This document shows, piece by piece, positions 15,535-23,576 of a DNA stretch of 52,441 bases. Position 1 is the first letter of the stretch, and each line of letters opens with the position of its first letter. Source of the stretch: an uncultured Oscillospiraceae bacterium (GTDB lineage: Bacteria > Bacillota > Clostridia > Oscillospirales > Ruminococcaceae). A program made the translations under genes and the position numbers. The stretch lies in contig CAJULF010000019.1 in assembly GCA_910587135.1 (NCBI GenBank), positions 1 through 52,441 of the forward strand. Reading direction: 5' to 3'. Under the pieces are notes generated by a model. The model searched no databases, was not told the origin of the DNA, and saw only the letters and a program-made list of their open reading frames with translations.

Positions 15535-15549
15535 TGGGGAAAAGTGGTG
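15535..15549 (+). promoter_or_regulatory. candidate MraZ operator repeats
   Basis: TGGGG (15535-15539) and TGGTG (15545-15549) are ten bases apart, just after the -10 box. In bacteria studied so far MraZ binds short TGGG-type direct repeats of this period upstream of its own gene. A third TGGTG at 15566 is out of phase. Autoregulation of the cluster is inferred from this. Confidence 0.5.
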
Positions 15550-15721
15550 AGAAATTTCACTGTTTTGGTGAAAAGTTCATTAAAAAAACATAGACCGCTT
15601 AATATCTTTACCCGCAAGTATAGGGAAAATAAAAATTAAAATCTACGGAAATCCCGTCTGAGGAGGACGGACAGGGCATTTTTCAAGGGGAATTAAGGCT
15701 TGGCGGAAAGGGGGAGTAGAA

Positions 15722-16141
15722 ATGTACGGCGAATTCGAGCATACGGTGGACGCAAAGGGAAGAATGAATTTCCCCGCAAAGCTGCGCGACGAGTTTGGTG
15801 AGCATTTCTATATTTCCAAAAGCTTTAATGAAAGATGTCTGACGGTTTACACCGAAAAAAGCTGGAACGATCTGAGGGAAAGCCTTAAGGGAAAGCCCTC
15901 GAAGATAGCTCTGCCGGTGGAAAGGTTCATTTTCGGCAGCGCCTGCGAGGCGGAGCCGGACAAGCAGGGAAGAATTGCGATAGCGCCCGCGCTCAGAAGC
16001 TACGCGGGAATAACGAGCGAGGTCGTGGTCGTGGGGATAAACGACCGCGCCGAAATCTGGGACAAGGCAAGTTGGGAGAAATATAACAACAACACTACTC
16101 CCGACGATATTTCCGCTTTTGCGGAGGAGCTTGGCATCTGA
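15722..16141 (+). CDS. mraZ: transcriptional regulator MraZ
   Basis: A 139-residue protein with two swapped-hairpin AbrB-like domains: D-A-K-G-R-M-N-F-P-A-K-L-R (residues 10-22) and D-K-Q-G-R-I-A-I-A-P-A-L-R. It is the usual first gene of the dcw cluster and binds its own promoter region. GGGGGAG precedes ATG 15722. The TGA overlaps the rsmH ATG (TGATG). Confidence 0.95.
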   Translation: MYGEFEHTVDAKGRMNFPAKLRDEFGEHFYISKSFNERCLTVYTEKSWNDLRESLKGKPSKIALPVERFIFGSACEAEPDKQGRIAIAPALRSYAGITSEVVVVGINDRAEIWDKASWEKYNNNTTPDDISAFAEELGI

Positions 16142-17064
16142 TGGATTTTTCGCATATTACTGTACTTCTTAAGGAAACGGTGGACGGAGTGTTCACCGAT
16201 CCGAGGGGAATTTACGCCGACCTGACGACGGGCGGCGGTGGTCACAGCCTGGAGCTTGCGAAGCGTCTGGACGGGGGAAGTCTGGTGTGCTTTGATCAGG
16301 ATCCCGATGCTATTGAAGCCGCTGGGGAGCGGCTGAACGGTTTTCCTGTGACCTTTGTGAGGAGGAACTTCAGTGAGCTCAGAGAGGTTCTGGAGGAGCT
16401 GGGAATAAAGGCTCTGGACGGGATTATGGCTGATTTGGGAGTGTCCTCGCACCAGCTTGATACGGCGGAACGCGGATTTTCATACCATAACGACGCGCCG
16501 CTGGATATGCGCATGAGCGGAGAGGGGCTTTCCGCCCGTGACGTGGTAAACGAATACGGCTTTGAGGAGCTGCGGAAAATTTTGTATGAGTTTGGCGAGG
16601 AGAAATTTGCGCCGAAAATAGCACAGGGAATAGTGAACGCCCGTACGGTGAAACCCATAGAAACGACGGGTGAGTTGGCTGAGATTATCAAAAGCAGCGT
16701 TCCCGCCGCTTACAGGCGCGAAAAAAATCCCTGCCGAAAGAGCTTTCAAGCGATAAGGATAGAGGTAAACGGAGAGCTTGACGCGCTGGAGTCCATGCTC
16801 GATTCGGGCTTTGACTCGCTTAAAAAGGGCGGGAGAATGGCTGTCATTACCTTTCATTCTCTGGAGGACAGAATAGTAAAAAATCGTTTCAGGGATTTCT
16901 GCATGGGCTGCATTTGCCCGCCGGAGTTTCCCATATGCGTATGCGGCAGGAAGCCGAGGGGACGGCTTATCACAAAAAAGCCGCTGACCGCGGGCGGAGA
17001 GGAGCTGTCCGAGAACAGCCGCAGCCGCAGCGCGAAATTAAGAGTTATAGAAAAAACGGAATAG
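16141..17064 (+). CDS. rsmH: 16S rRNA (cytosine1402-N4)-methyltransferase
   Basis: RsmH (MraW) methylates C1402 in the 30S P-site region. The 307 residues show the family start H-I-T-V-L-L-K-E-T-V, the SAM loop A-D-L-T-T-G-G-G-G-H-S, L-D-G-I-M-A-D-L-G-V-S-S-H-Q-L-D and A-I-T-F-H-S-L-E-D-R-x-V-K. The C-terminus keeps the K-P-L-T-A-G-G-E-E motif. Translation is coupled to mraZ by overlap. Confidence 0.95.
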   Translation: MDFSHITVLLKETVDGVFTDPRGIYADLTTGGGGHSLELAKRLDGGSLVCFDQDPDAIEAAGERLNGFPVTFVRRNFSELREVLEELGIKALDGIMADLGVSSHQLDTAERGFSYHNDAPLDMRMSGEGLSARDVVNEYGFEELRKILYEFGEEKFAPKIAQGIVNARTVKPIETTGELAEIIKSSVPAAYRREKNPCRKSFQAIRIEVNGELDALESMLDSGFDSLKKGGRMAVITFHSLEDRIVKNRFRDFCMGCICPPEFPICVCGRKPRGRLITKKPLTAGGEELSENSRSRSAKLRVIEKTE

Positions 17065-17134
17065 AGGGTCTGGGGATATCCTCGGGCTTTTTGAGGATTT
17101 TTAACGTGATCCGTGAAATCGGAGGGAAAGTATA

Positions 17135-17629
17135 TTGAATATACAGGACAATCTGGCGTATGACCTTTCGCTGTTCGACGATAACGAGCGCCGTCACCAT
17201 GAAAAAGAAAAGGAAAAGGCTGCCGCGGGCGGGATAAAAATGACAAAATCCAGCATTTCGCGCAGCGGGTCGCGCATTAAGGTGATCGCATGCGCGGCGG
17301 CGGTTTTTGCGGCGTTTTTTACGGCAAACTATTTCAATACCCGCAGGGACGACATGGCGCGTATGGTCACAGAGCAGCGCGCTGAGTACAATGACGCGTT
17401 GAACGACAATTCGCTGCTGAGAAGCCAGCTCGATTATAAGATAAGCATAGGCTATATAGAGCAGTATGCCACCGAGGAGCTTGGTATGCAGAAGGTCACG
17501 GGCGCACAGAAAAAATATATCAGCGTAAACACCGAAAGTCTTATAGAGGTAGAGCACGATGACTCCGGCGGTTTCTTCGGAAGCGTAAGGAGCTGGTTTG
17601 AGGACGTGCTGGAATACATTGGGTTTTAA
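17135..17629 (+). CDS. ftsL: FtsL-like division protein
   Basis: A 164-residue bitopic protein: basic cytosolic N-terminus of about 50 residues, one membrane segment (I-K-V-I-A-C-A-A-A-V-F-A-A-F-F), then a coiled-coil extracellular part (Q-R-A-E-Y-N-D-A-L-N-D-N-S-L-L). Sequence similarity within this family is low, so the call rests on topology and on position between rsmH and the PBP gene. The start is TTG 17135 with GGAGGG at 17121; no ATG fits. FtsL forms a complex with FtsQ and FtsB and helps activate FtsW/PBP. Confidence 0.8.
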   Translation: MNIQDNLAYDLSLFDDNERRHHEKEKEKAAAGGIKMTKSSISRSGSRIKVIACAAAVFAAFFTANYFNTRRDDMARMVTEQRAEYNDALNDNSLLRSQLDYKISIGYIEQYATEELGMQKVTGAQKKYISVNTESLIEVEHDDSGGFFGSVRSWFEDVLEYIGF

Positions 17630-17647
17630 CGGCATAAAATAGGGGTG

Positions 17648-17752
17648 AACAAGCCCTTGGAGATCCGTTGCGATAAAGGTTCGGGGGTCAGAGGTAAGAG
17701 TGGTTCGGGGAGGTTCAATTCCCTTTCCTCTTAATTCTGACCGCTTGTTTTT
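17648..17752 (+). ncRNA. structured element between ftsL and the PBP gene
   Basis: Three nested helices fit without slack. The outer is AACAAGC (17648-17654) with GCTTGTT (17743-17749). The next is GGTCAGA (17686-17692) with TCTGACC (17736-17742), stacked directly on it on the 3' side. The innermost are AAGAG/CTCTT (17696-17700, 17728-17732) and GGGA/TCCC (17708-17711, 17720-17723). The outer helix runs into TTTTT, as in a terminator. GGTTCGGGG occurs twice. It could be an attenuator limiting PBP expression or a distinct small RNA. It fills almost the whole 159-base gap. Confidence 0.5.
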
Positions 17753-17788
17753 AAAGATTTAAATACGAGAAAAATCGGGTGGTGTCAG

Positions 17789-20224
17789 ATGAAGAAGGAT
17801 TTTCGATATTATTCGGGAAAAGCGTGGAACAAGATTAAGGAATGGGACGCGGACGAGGTCAACAAAAGACCTTGGATAGGTATCCGCGGCAGGCAGATAG
17901 TGGTGCTGGCGCTGGTAATCGTGCTGTCTTGCTATGTGGGCGTTTTTCTGCTGAAATACACGGTGCTGGACGGCGACAGATGGCGTATGCTGGCGGGAAG
18001 TCAGCAGATGTCCACGCTTACCATAAAGGCAAGCCGCGGCTCTATTTACGATGCGAACGGCACGGTGCTGGCACAAAGCTCAACGGTGTGGGATATAGTT
18101 ATCTCGCCTAAGGCTATTTACGAAGCCAACGAGGAAGCTAAAAAGCAGTATGAAAAGGATAAGGAAAAGTGGGCGCTTTCCAAAGAAGAGGACAGAGAGC
18201 CGCTTAAACCTTATGTGGAGCTTAAGGAGGTTATAAGCTCGGGTCTGGCGGAGATACTGGACGCGGATAAGGATAAGCTGCTTAAAGCCTGTGAAAATAT
18301 CGGAAGCGAGTATTACATAGTACAGCGCAAGGTGGAGAAGCCGCAGACCACGCTTATCAACACATTCCTTGCGGAAAACGAGATACGGGCGGACTGCGTT
18401 ATCGCCGAGGAGAGCAGCAAGCGCTATTACCCCAATGAAACACTCGCGGCAAGCATAATCGGCTTTACAAACTTCGAGGGTTACGGGGTGTACGGTCTGG
18501 AAGCGTACTATGACGACTATCTGAGCGGTACCGACGGAAAGGCTGTATATACCCGAAACGGCATAGGACAGGCGGCGGATAACGGCGGAGATTTCTATTA
18601 CTCCGCGGTGGACGGTTACAGTCTTGTGCTTACGCTGGACGAGGTGCTTCAGCACTACCTCCAGAAGAATCTTGATATGTGCATATCGCAGCACTCGGTT
18701 ATAAATCGTGCCTGCGGCATTATAATGAACTGCAACACGGGGGCGGTTCTGGCAATGGAAACAGCGCCCACCTATAATCTGAATACCCCCTCCACGCTGC
18801 TGAGCGAGTATGACAAGCAGCAGCTTGAAGAGCTTACTGCTTCGGGCGCGGAGGAAGAGGAGATAGACGCTTTGGAGGCCACGCTGCGTGAGCAGCAGTG
18901 GAAGAACAAGGCAATAACGGAGCTGTATTATCCAGGCTCGGTATTCAAGACCGTTACCTGCGCAAGCGCCTTGGAGGAGGAAGTGGTAAATCTCAACTCC
19001 AGCTTCTCCTGCTACGGAGTTGCCGAGGTGGCGGGCACAAAGATACACTGCTGGAGCAGTGCGGGACACGGCACGGTCGATCTTCAGAACGCGGTAACAA
19101 AGTCCTGCAACCCTTCGTTTATAGCGATAGGTCAGGCGCTCGGCGCGGAGAAATTCAGCGATTATTTCGAGGCGTTCGGCTTTACCGAGCCAACGGGAAT
19201 AGATCTGCCCGGAGAATCGAGAAGCTTGTACGTGAACCGTGACAATATGGGACCCGTAGAGCTTGCGTCATCCGCGTTCGGACAGACCAACAAGGTCACT
19301 CCCATTCAGATGGCGACCGCGCTGTGTGCAATAGTAAACGGCGGATATCTGGTAACTCCGCATCTGGTGGATAAGATACTCGACAGCGACGGCAACGTTG
19401 TGGAAACCATACAGCCACAGATAAAGAGGCAGGTCATCTCGGAGGAGACCTCCATACAAATGAGAAGTATTCTTGAGAACGTTGTCGAGGCGAACGGCGG
19501 CTCAAACGCCTATATCAGCGGCTACCGCATTGGCGGAAAATCGGGAACGACGGAGAAGATAGACGAATACAACGCAGCGGGCGGAAAGGCGGGCGGAGCG
19601 CATATGACATACGTTCCCTCATTCGCGGCGTTCGCGCCTGCGGATAATCCTCAGATAGTAATGCTGGTAATGGTGGATACCCCCACGGGAGCGCAGTATT
19701 ACGGCTCGGCGGTCGCGGCTCCCGTTGTTTCGGCAGTGTTCAAAGAGGGTCTGGAGCATTTGGGTATATATCCCACCTACACCGCGGAGGAGCAGGCGAA
19801 GATGGACGCGGTAGTTCCTTATGTGCTTGGCACGGAGTCGCTCCGCGCGGAAAGCTCGCTCGCGGCGCAGGGCTTTAAGGTAAGGATTGTCGGAAACTCT
19901 TCAAGCAACGCGACTGTTTCCACGCAGATACCCTCGGCGGGCGTTACCGCTCCGAAAGGGTCTACGGTGGTTCTTTATCTGGGCAGCGACTACGACATGG
20001 AGGTGGGCACTGTGCCCAACGTTATCGGCATGACCGTGGCGCAGGCTAACACGGAGCTTACCAATGCGGGCTTCAACATAAAGATATCGGGAGGCGCGGC
20101 GGAAAACATTCAGGCGGTAGCGGTAATGCAGAGCTATGAGAGCGGCGCGGAGCTTTACAAGGGCAATGTTATTGAGGTTACGTTCCAGGTTGACGATCCG
20201 GACGGCGGCGGGCTGTACGACTGA
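17789..20224 (+). CDS. class B penicillin-binding protein with PASTA domains (FtsI/SpoVD type)
   Basis: The 811-residue septal transpeptidase has a cytosolic N-terminus, one membrane segment (about residues 33-57), a PBP dimerisation domain and a transpeptidase domain. Active-site motifs are S384-V-F-K387, S439-C-N441 and K584-S-G586. The third is KSG in place of the usual KTG. Two C-terminal PASTA modules follow from about residue 670 (V-P-Y-V-L-G and V-P-N-V-I-G-M-T-V-A-Q-A). A Glu/Lys-rich insert of about 40 residues sits in the N-terminal domain. In Bacilli such dcw-encoded PBPs are PBP2B or SpoVD; here only one is present in the cluster, so it may serve division, sporulation or both. Confidence 0.92.
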   Translation: MKKDFRYYSGKAWNKIKEWDADEVNKRPWIGIRGRQIVVLALVIVLSCYVGVFLLKYTVLDGDRWRMLAGSQQMSTLTIKASRGSIYDANGTVLAQSSTVWDIVISPKAIYEANEEAKKQYEKDKEKWALSKEEDREPLKPYVELKEVISSGLAEILDADKDKLLKACENIGSEYYIVQRKVEKPQTTLINTFLAENEIRADCVIAEESSKRYYPNETLAASIIGFTNFEGYGVYGLEAYYDDYLSGTDGKAVYTRNGIGQAADNGGDFYYSAVDGYSLVLTLDEVLQHYLQKNLDMCISQHSVINRACGIIMNCNTGAVLAMETAPTYNLNTPSTLLSEYDKQQLEELTASGAEEEEIDALEATLREQQWKNKAITELYYPGSVFKTVTCASALEEEVVNLNSSFSCYGVAEVAGTKIHCWSSAGHGTVDLQNAVTKSCNPSFIAIGQALGAEKFSDYFEAFGFTEPTGIDLPGESRSLYVNRDNMGPVELASSAFGQTNKVTPIQMATALCAIVNGGYLVTPHLVDKILDSDGNVVETIQPQIKRQVISEETSIQMRSILENVVEANGGSNAYISGYRIGGKSGTTEKIDEYNAAGGKAGGAHMTYVPSFAAFAPADNPQIVMLVMVDTPTGAQYYGSAVAAPVVSAVFKEGLEHLGIYPTYTAEEQAKMDAVVPYVLGTESLRAESSLAAQGFKVRIVGNSSSNATVSTQIPSAGVTAPKGSTVVLYLGSDYDMEVGTVPNVIGMTVAQANTELTNAGFNIKISGGAAENIQAVAVMQSYESGAELYKGNVIEVTFQVDDPDGGGLYD

Positions 20225-20300
20225 TCAAAACAGGAAAAACCACATATCGTCCGCGCATTTAAGCAATACACAATAAAGAGAAGCAAAGCGCCTACGCATC

Positions 20301-20342
20301 GAAATTTCAAAAGAGTCATAATTTGCGCGGTAAATTATGACT
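20301..20342 (+). repeat. partial palindromic repeat, copy D1
   Basis: Left outer arm GAAATTTCAAAA plus hairpin 1 with perfect 10-bp arms (GTCATAATTT / AAATTATGAC). The second hairpin and right outer arm are missing, so this is half an element. Confidence 0.65.
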
Positions 20343-20345
20343 GCA

Positions 20346-20494
20346 GCTTGTAGAAAAAGCCTATTGTCAACGCAATGTCGGCGCATGAAATTTCAAAAAG
20401 TACACATTTGCCGAATGGCAAATGTGTACGTTTTCCGCAATCGCGCGGAGTGAAGTGAAGCGGAGTGTGCTTGCGGAAATTTTGAAACTTTTTA
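20346..20494 (+). repeat. palindromic intergenic repeat, copy D2 with conserved flank
   Basis: Bases 20346-20385 repeat the flank seen at 4751-4790 in inverse orientation. The core has the outer arm GAAATTTCAAAAAG matched by TTTTGAAACTTTTT, hairpin 1 with perfect 13-bp arms (GTACACATTTGCC / GGCAAATGTGTAC), and hairpin 2 closed by CCGCAA/TTGCGG around GCGCGGAGTGAAGTGAAGCG. With D1 it occupies the whole gap between the PBP gene and murE, and it ends about 17 bases before the murE start. Confidence 0.78.
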
Positions 20495-20511
20495 GATAGT
20501 TGGTGAAATTT

Positions 20512-21972
20512 ATGACACTCGGTGAGGTTTTTTCTGGAATATGCGGGATAAAAGAGGAGCTTTGCGGGCTTGTGGTGACGGGAGTTACCTCAGACAGCCG
20601 CGAGGCGCGCGAGGGAACGCTGTTTGTGGCTGTTGAGGGCAGGAGCTTTGACGGGCATTCATTTGCGGCGGATATGTTGAAAAATGGAGCCTGCGCCGTT
20701 GTGACCCGGCGCGCGTTGGGGCTTGAACGTGAGATAACCGTTGAGAACCCGCGGGAGCTGTATTCGCATTTGCTCTCGGCTTTTTACGGCAGACCAACCG
20801 ATAAAATAAAGCTGGGCGCGGTGACGGGCACTAACGGCAAAACTACCGTCGTGAATCTGTGCGGACAGATAACGCGGCTTCTCGGTCATCAGACCGCTAT
20901 TATCGGAACTTTGGGCGTTGATACGGGAAGGGGGTTGGTGTACTCGCATGAGGGACCGCCCACTAATCCCGAGCCGAAGCGGCTTTACGAGCTGTTTGCG
21001 GAGATGGCGGAGATAGGCACGAAATACTGTTTTATGGAGGCTTCTTCTCAGGCGCTGGCGCAGTACCGATTTTCTGCGGAGCGCTTTACGGCGGCTGCGT
21101 TTACCAATCTTACACGAGATCATCTGGATTATCACGGCGATATGGAGAATTATTTTCTCGCGAAGCGTTCGCTTTTTGATATGGGCGGCGCGGCGGTGGT
21201 GAACATTGACGACGGTTACGGTGGGAGAATAGCGGAATACTGCCGCGAAAACAAAATCCCGCTGACTACGACCTCGGTATGCGGCACGGCGGACTACTAC
21301 ACCGAAACGGTGAAGCTGTTTCCCGACCGCGCGGAGTTTATTCTGACCGATAAAGCGGCAAAGAAGAGCTATCCCGTGCGATTTGCCATGACGGGGCTGT
21401 ATAATGTTTCAAACGCGGTGCAGGCGGCAGTGATGTGCGTTAAAATGGGCTTCGAGCTTTCGGATATTCTTGAAGCTTTAGAGAAAATAAGCGGCGTTGG
21501 CGGACGGTTGGAAACGCTTTACAACGGAGATTTCACCGTGATACGCGACTACGCGCACACGGAGGACGGACTGGAGAAGCTTCTGTCCACTCTTAAGCCG
21601 CTGACAAAGGGGCGGCTGATAACTCTTTTCGGGGCGGCGGGGGAGCGCGACGCGGGAAAGCGTCCCGCAATGGGCATGGCGGCAGCTAAATACTCCGATC
21701 ATCTTATAGTGACCACCGACAGCCCACGCCATGAAGACCCGCAGAAAACCGTGGACGATGTCGCGGCGGGAATACCAGCGGGAGTACCGTATATCGGCAT
21801 TTCCGACAGGAGAGAAGCCGTTTTGGCGGCGCTGAACATGGCGCGAAGCGGGGATATCGTGGCGCTCTGCGGAAAGGGACATGAGGATTATCAGGCGATA
21901 GGCGACGAATACCTGCACTTTGACGAGAAAGAAATCGTCTGCGAGTGGGTTGACGGGCGAACACAGGGGTAG
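20512..21972 (+). CDS. murE: UDP-MurNAc-tripeptide ligase
   Basis: MurE adds the third stem-peptide residue. The 486 residues contain the ATP loop T-G-T-N-G-K-T-T, the substrate region G-P-P-T-N-P-E-P-K, the helix E-A-S-S-Q-A-L, N-L-T-R-D-H-L-D-Y-H-G and, near the C-terminus, T-T-D-S-P-R-H-E-D-P. The last resembles the D-N-P-R motif of meso-diaminopimelate-adding enzymes with Ser for Asn, the Arg being kept. So a DAP-type wall is likely. The ribosome site is poor; ATG 20512 follows GGTG, and the alternatives TTG 20500 or GTG 20503 are in frame. Confidence 0.93.
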   Translation: MTLGEVFSGICGIKEELCGLVVTGVTSDSREAREGTLFVAVEGRSFDGHSFAADMLKNGACAVVTRRALGLEREITVENPRELYSHLLSAFYGRPTDKIKLGAVTGTNGKTTVVNLCGQITRLLGHQTAIIGTLGVDTGRGLVYSHEGPPTNPEPKRLYELFAEMAEIGTKYCFMEASSQALAQYRFSAERFTAAAFTNLTRDHLDYHGDMENYFLAKRSLFDMGGAAVVNIDDGYGGRIAEYCRENKIPLTTTSVCGTADYYTETVKLFPDRAEFILTDKAAKKSYPVRFAMTGLYNVSNAVQAAVMCVKMGFELSDILEALEKISGVGGRLETLYNGDFTVIRDYAHTEDGLEKLLSTLKPLTKGRLITLFGAAGERDAGKRPAMGMAAAKYSDHLIVTTDSPRHEDPQKTVDDVAAGIPAGVPYIGISDRREAVLAALNMARSGDIVALCGKGHEDYQAIGDEYLHFDEKEIVCEWVDGRTQG

Positions 21973-21976
21973 ATAA

Positions 21977-23332
21977 GTGATAATGTTTACAACAAATGAA
22001 ATAGCCGAGGTAACGGGCGGCAGGCTCTGCGGCGGCGATATAGAGGTGAGCGGGATATCCACGGATACCCGTACCATAGCGAACGGCGATCTTTTTATAG
22101 CGCTACGGGGCGAGAGCTTCAACGGCAACGATTTTGTATCGGCGGCGGCGGAAAAGGGCGCGGCTGCGGCTGTCTGCGACGGGGAAGCGGCGGCGGATAT
22201 CCCGATAATACGCGTGGAGGATTCGAGGGCGGCTCAGCTTGCGCTCGCGCGTCATTACCGCGACAGATTTTCCGTTAAGCTGTGCGGGATAACGGGCAGC
22301 GTGGGAAAAACCTCAACAAAAGATATGGTTTACGCGGTGCTTTCCGCGAAATACAATACCCTTAAAACCGAGGGAAATTTCAATAACGACATAGGTCTGC
22401 CGCGGACGCTGTTCCGCCTTAATGAGAACTACGGAGCGGCGGTCATTGAAATGGGTATGTCCGACTTGGGGGAAATTTCCGCGCTTTCCCGTGCGGCTCA
22501 CCCCGATATAGCGGTCATCACAAATATAGGCTATTGCCATATTGAGAATCTCAAAACGCGTGAAAATATCCTGAAAGCCAAGCTTGAGATACTTGACGGT
22601 TCTTCGGAGGGTGCTCCGCTCGTAATAAACGGCGACGACGACTATCTGAGAACGGTAAGTGCCGATATGCTCGGGCGCAGGGTTATCCGTTACGGCTTCG
22701 GGGCGGACTGCGTCGTCCGGGCGGAGAATATAACGCACAACCCCGACGGAGATCGGTTTGAGCTTGCGGCGGAAGGAAAGCGTTACACGGCTTCTCTCAA
22801 CGTTGTGGGTGAACATCATGTGATGAACGCTCTGGCGGCATTTTGTGTTGGCAGGGAACTGGGGCTTTCCGCAGAGGAGATAATCCCCGCGTTCCTGAAT
22901 TACGAGGCAAGCGGAATGCGGCAGAAGATAGAGCGCCGCGGCGATATAACGGTAATACTGGATTGCTACAATGCAAGCCCCACATCAATGCGGTCGGCGC
23001 TTTCGGTTCTTGGCGGCATGGAGTCAAAGCGGAAAATAGCCGTACTGGGGGATATGCTGGAGCTTGGTGAAATGTCAAGGCAGCTCCATGCTATGATAGC
23101 GGACTATATCCGACTTAACGCGGACGTCTGCTTTCTGTACGGCGCGGAAATGGCAGCTTGTCGTGACGCGCTTGCGGGCAGCGGTGTGGGGGTTTTCCAC
23201 AGCGAGAACAAGGACGCGCTTGCGGCGCAGCTCAATGATTTCCTTGCGGGGGGCGACGCGGTGCTGTTCAAGGGCAGCCGCGGAATGAGAATGGAAGAGA
23301 TCGCCGAAAAAACCGGCAAAATATCAACTTAA
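21977..23332 (+). CDS. murF: UDP-MurNAc-tripeptide-D-Ala-D-Ala ligase
   Basis: MurF completes the cytoplasmic pentapeptide precursor. The 451-residue protein has D-T-R-T-I-A-N-G-D-L-F-I-A-L-R-G-E near the start, the ATP loop G-I-T-G-S-V-G-K-T-S-T-K-D, F-N-N-D-I-G-L-P, A-V-I-E-M-G-M-S and the third domain D-C-Y-N-A-S-P-T-S-M-x-x-A-L. GTG 21977 lies six bases after AGGGGT; ATG 21983 is also possible. It begins four bases after murE. Confidence 0.94.
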   Translation: MIMFTTNEIAEVTGGRLCGGDIEVSGISTDTRTIANGDLFIALRGESFNGNDFVSAAAEKGAAAAVCDGEAAADIPIIRVEDSRAAQLALARHYRDRFSVKLCGITGSVGKTSTKDMVYAVLSAKYNTLKTEGNFNNDIGLPRTLFRLNENYGAAVIEMGMSDLGEISALSRAAHPDIAVITNIGYCHIENLKTRENILKAKLEILDGSSEGAPLVINGDDDYLRTVSADMLGRRVIRYGFGADCVVRAENITHNPDGDRFELAAEGKRYTASLNVVGEHHVMNALAAFCVGRELGLSAEEIIPAFLNYEASGMRQKIERRGDITVILDCYNASPTSMRSALSVLGGMESKRKIAVLGDMLELGEMSRQLHAMIADYIRLNADVCFLYGAEMAACRDALAGSGVGVFHSENKDALAAQLNDFLAGGDAVLFKGSRGMRMEEIAEKTGKIST

Positions 23333-23426
23333 CGCCCATACAGTATAGCAACGCTCAGCAAGCGCAACAAAATGCCCACTCAACAAAGCAATATTCAAAA
23401 AGCCGCAGCAAGCCGCCCGTTCAGTG

Positions 23427-23565
23427 CAATTTTAAAAAGAGCCATTGTTTGCGAAGCAAATTATGAGCGGTTTCCGCAAACGCGTGAAGCGGAACGAAGT
23501 TCGGCAGTTGAGAAGCGGATAAGCGGAGCGGAATGTAATCGCGGGAATTTTGGAATTCTTTTAAA
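23427..23565 (+). repeat. palindromic intergenic repeat, copy E
   Basis: A longer, more degenerate copy: left arm AATTTTAAAAAGAG, hairpin 1 reduced to TTTGC/GCAAA with a GAA loop, hairpin 2 closed by CCGC/GCGG around several GCGGA motifs, right arm GAATTTTGGAATTCTTTTAAA. Its last bases run directly into AAGGAG, the ribosome binding site of mraY. Confidence 0.65.
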
Positions 23566-23576
23566 GAAGGAGAAAG

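Noticed and set aside
17701..17735. tRNA-like T-arm (GGTTCAATTCC) before the PBP gene
   Set aside because: The T-stem has mismatches and there is no acceptor, D or anticodon arm; the longer nested-hairpin reading explains the bases better.
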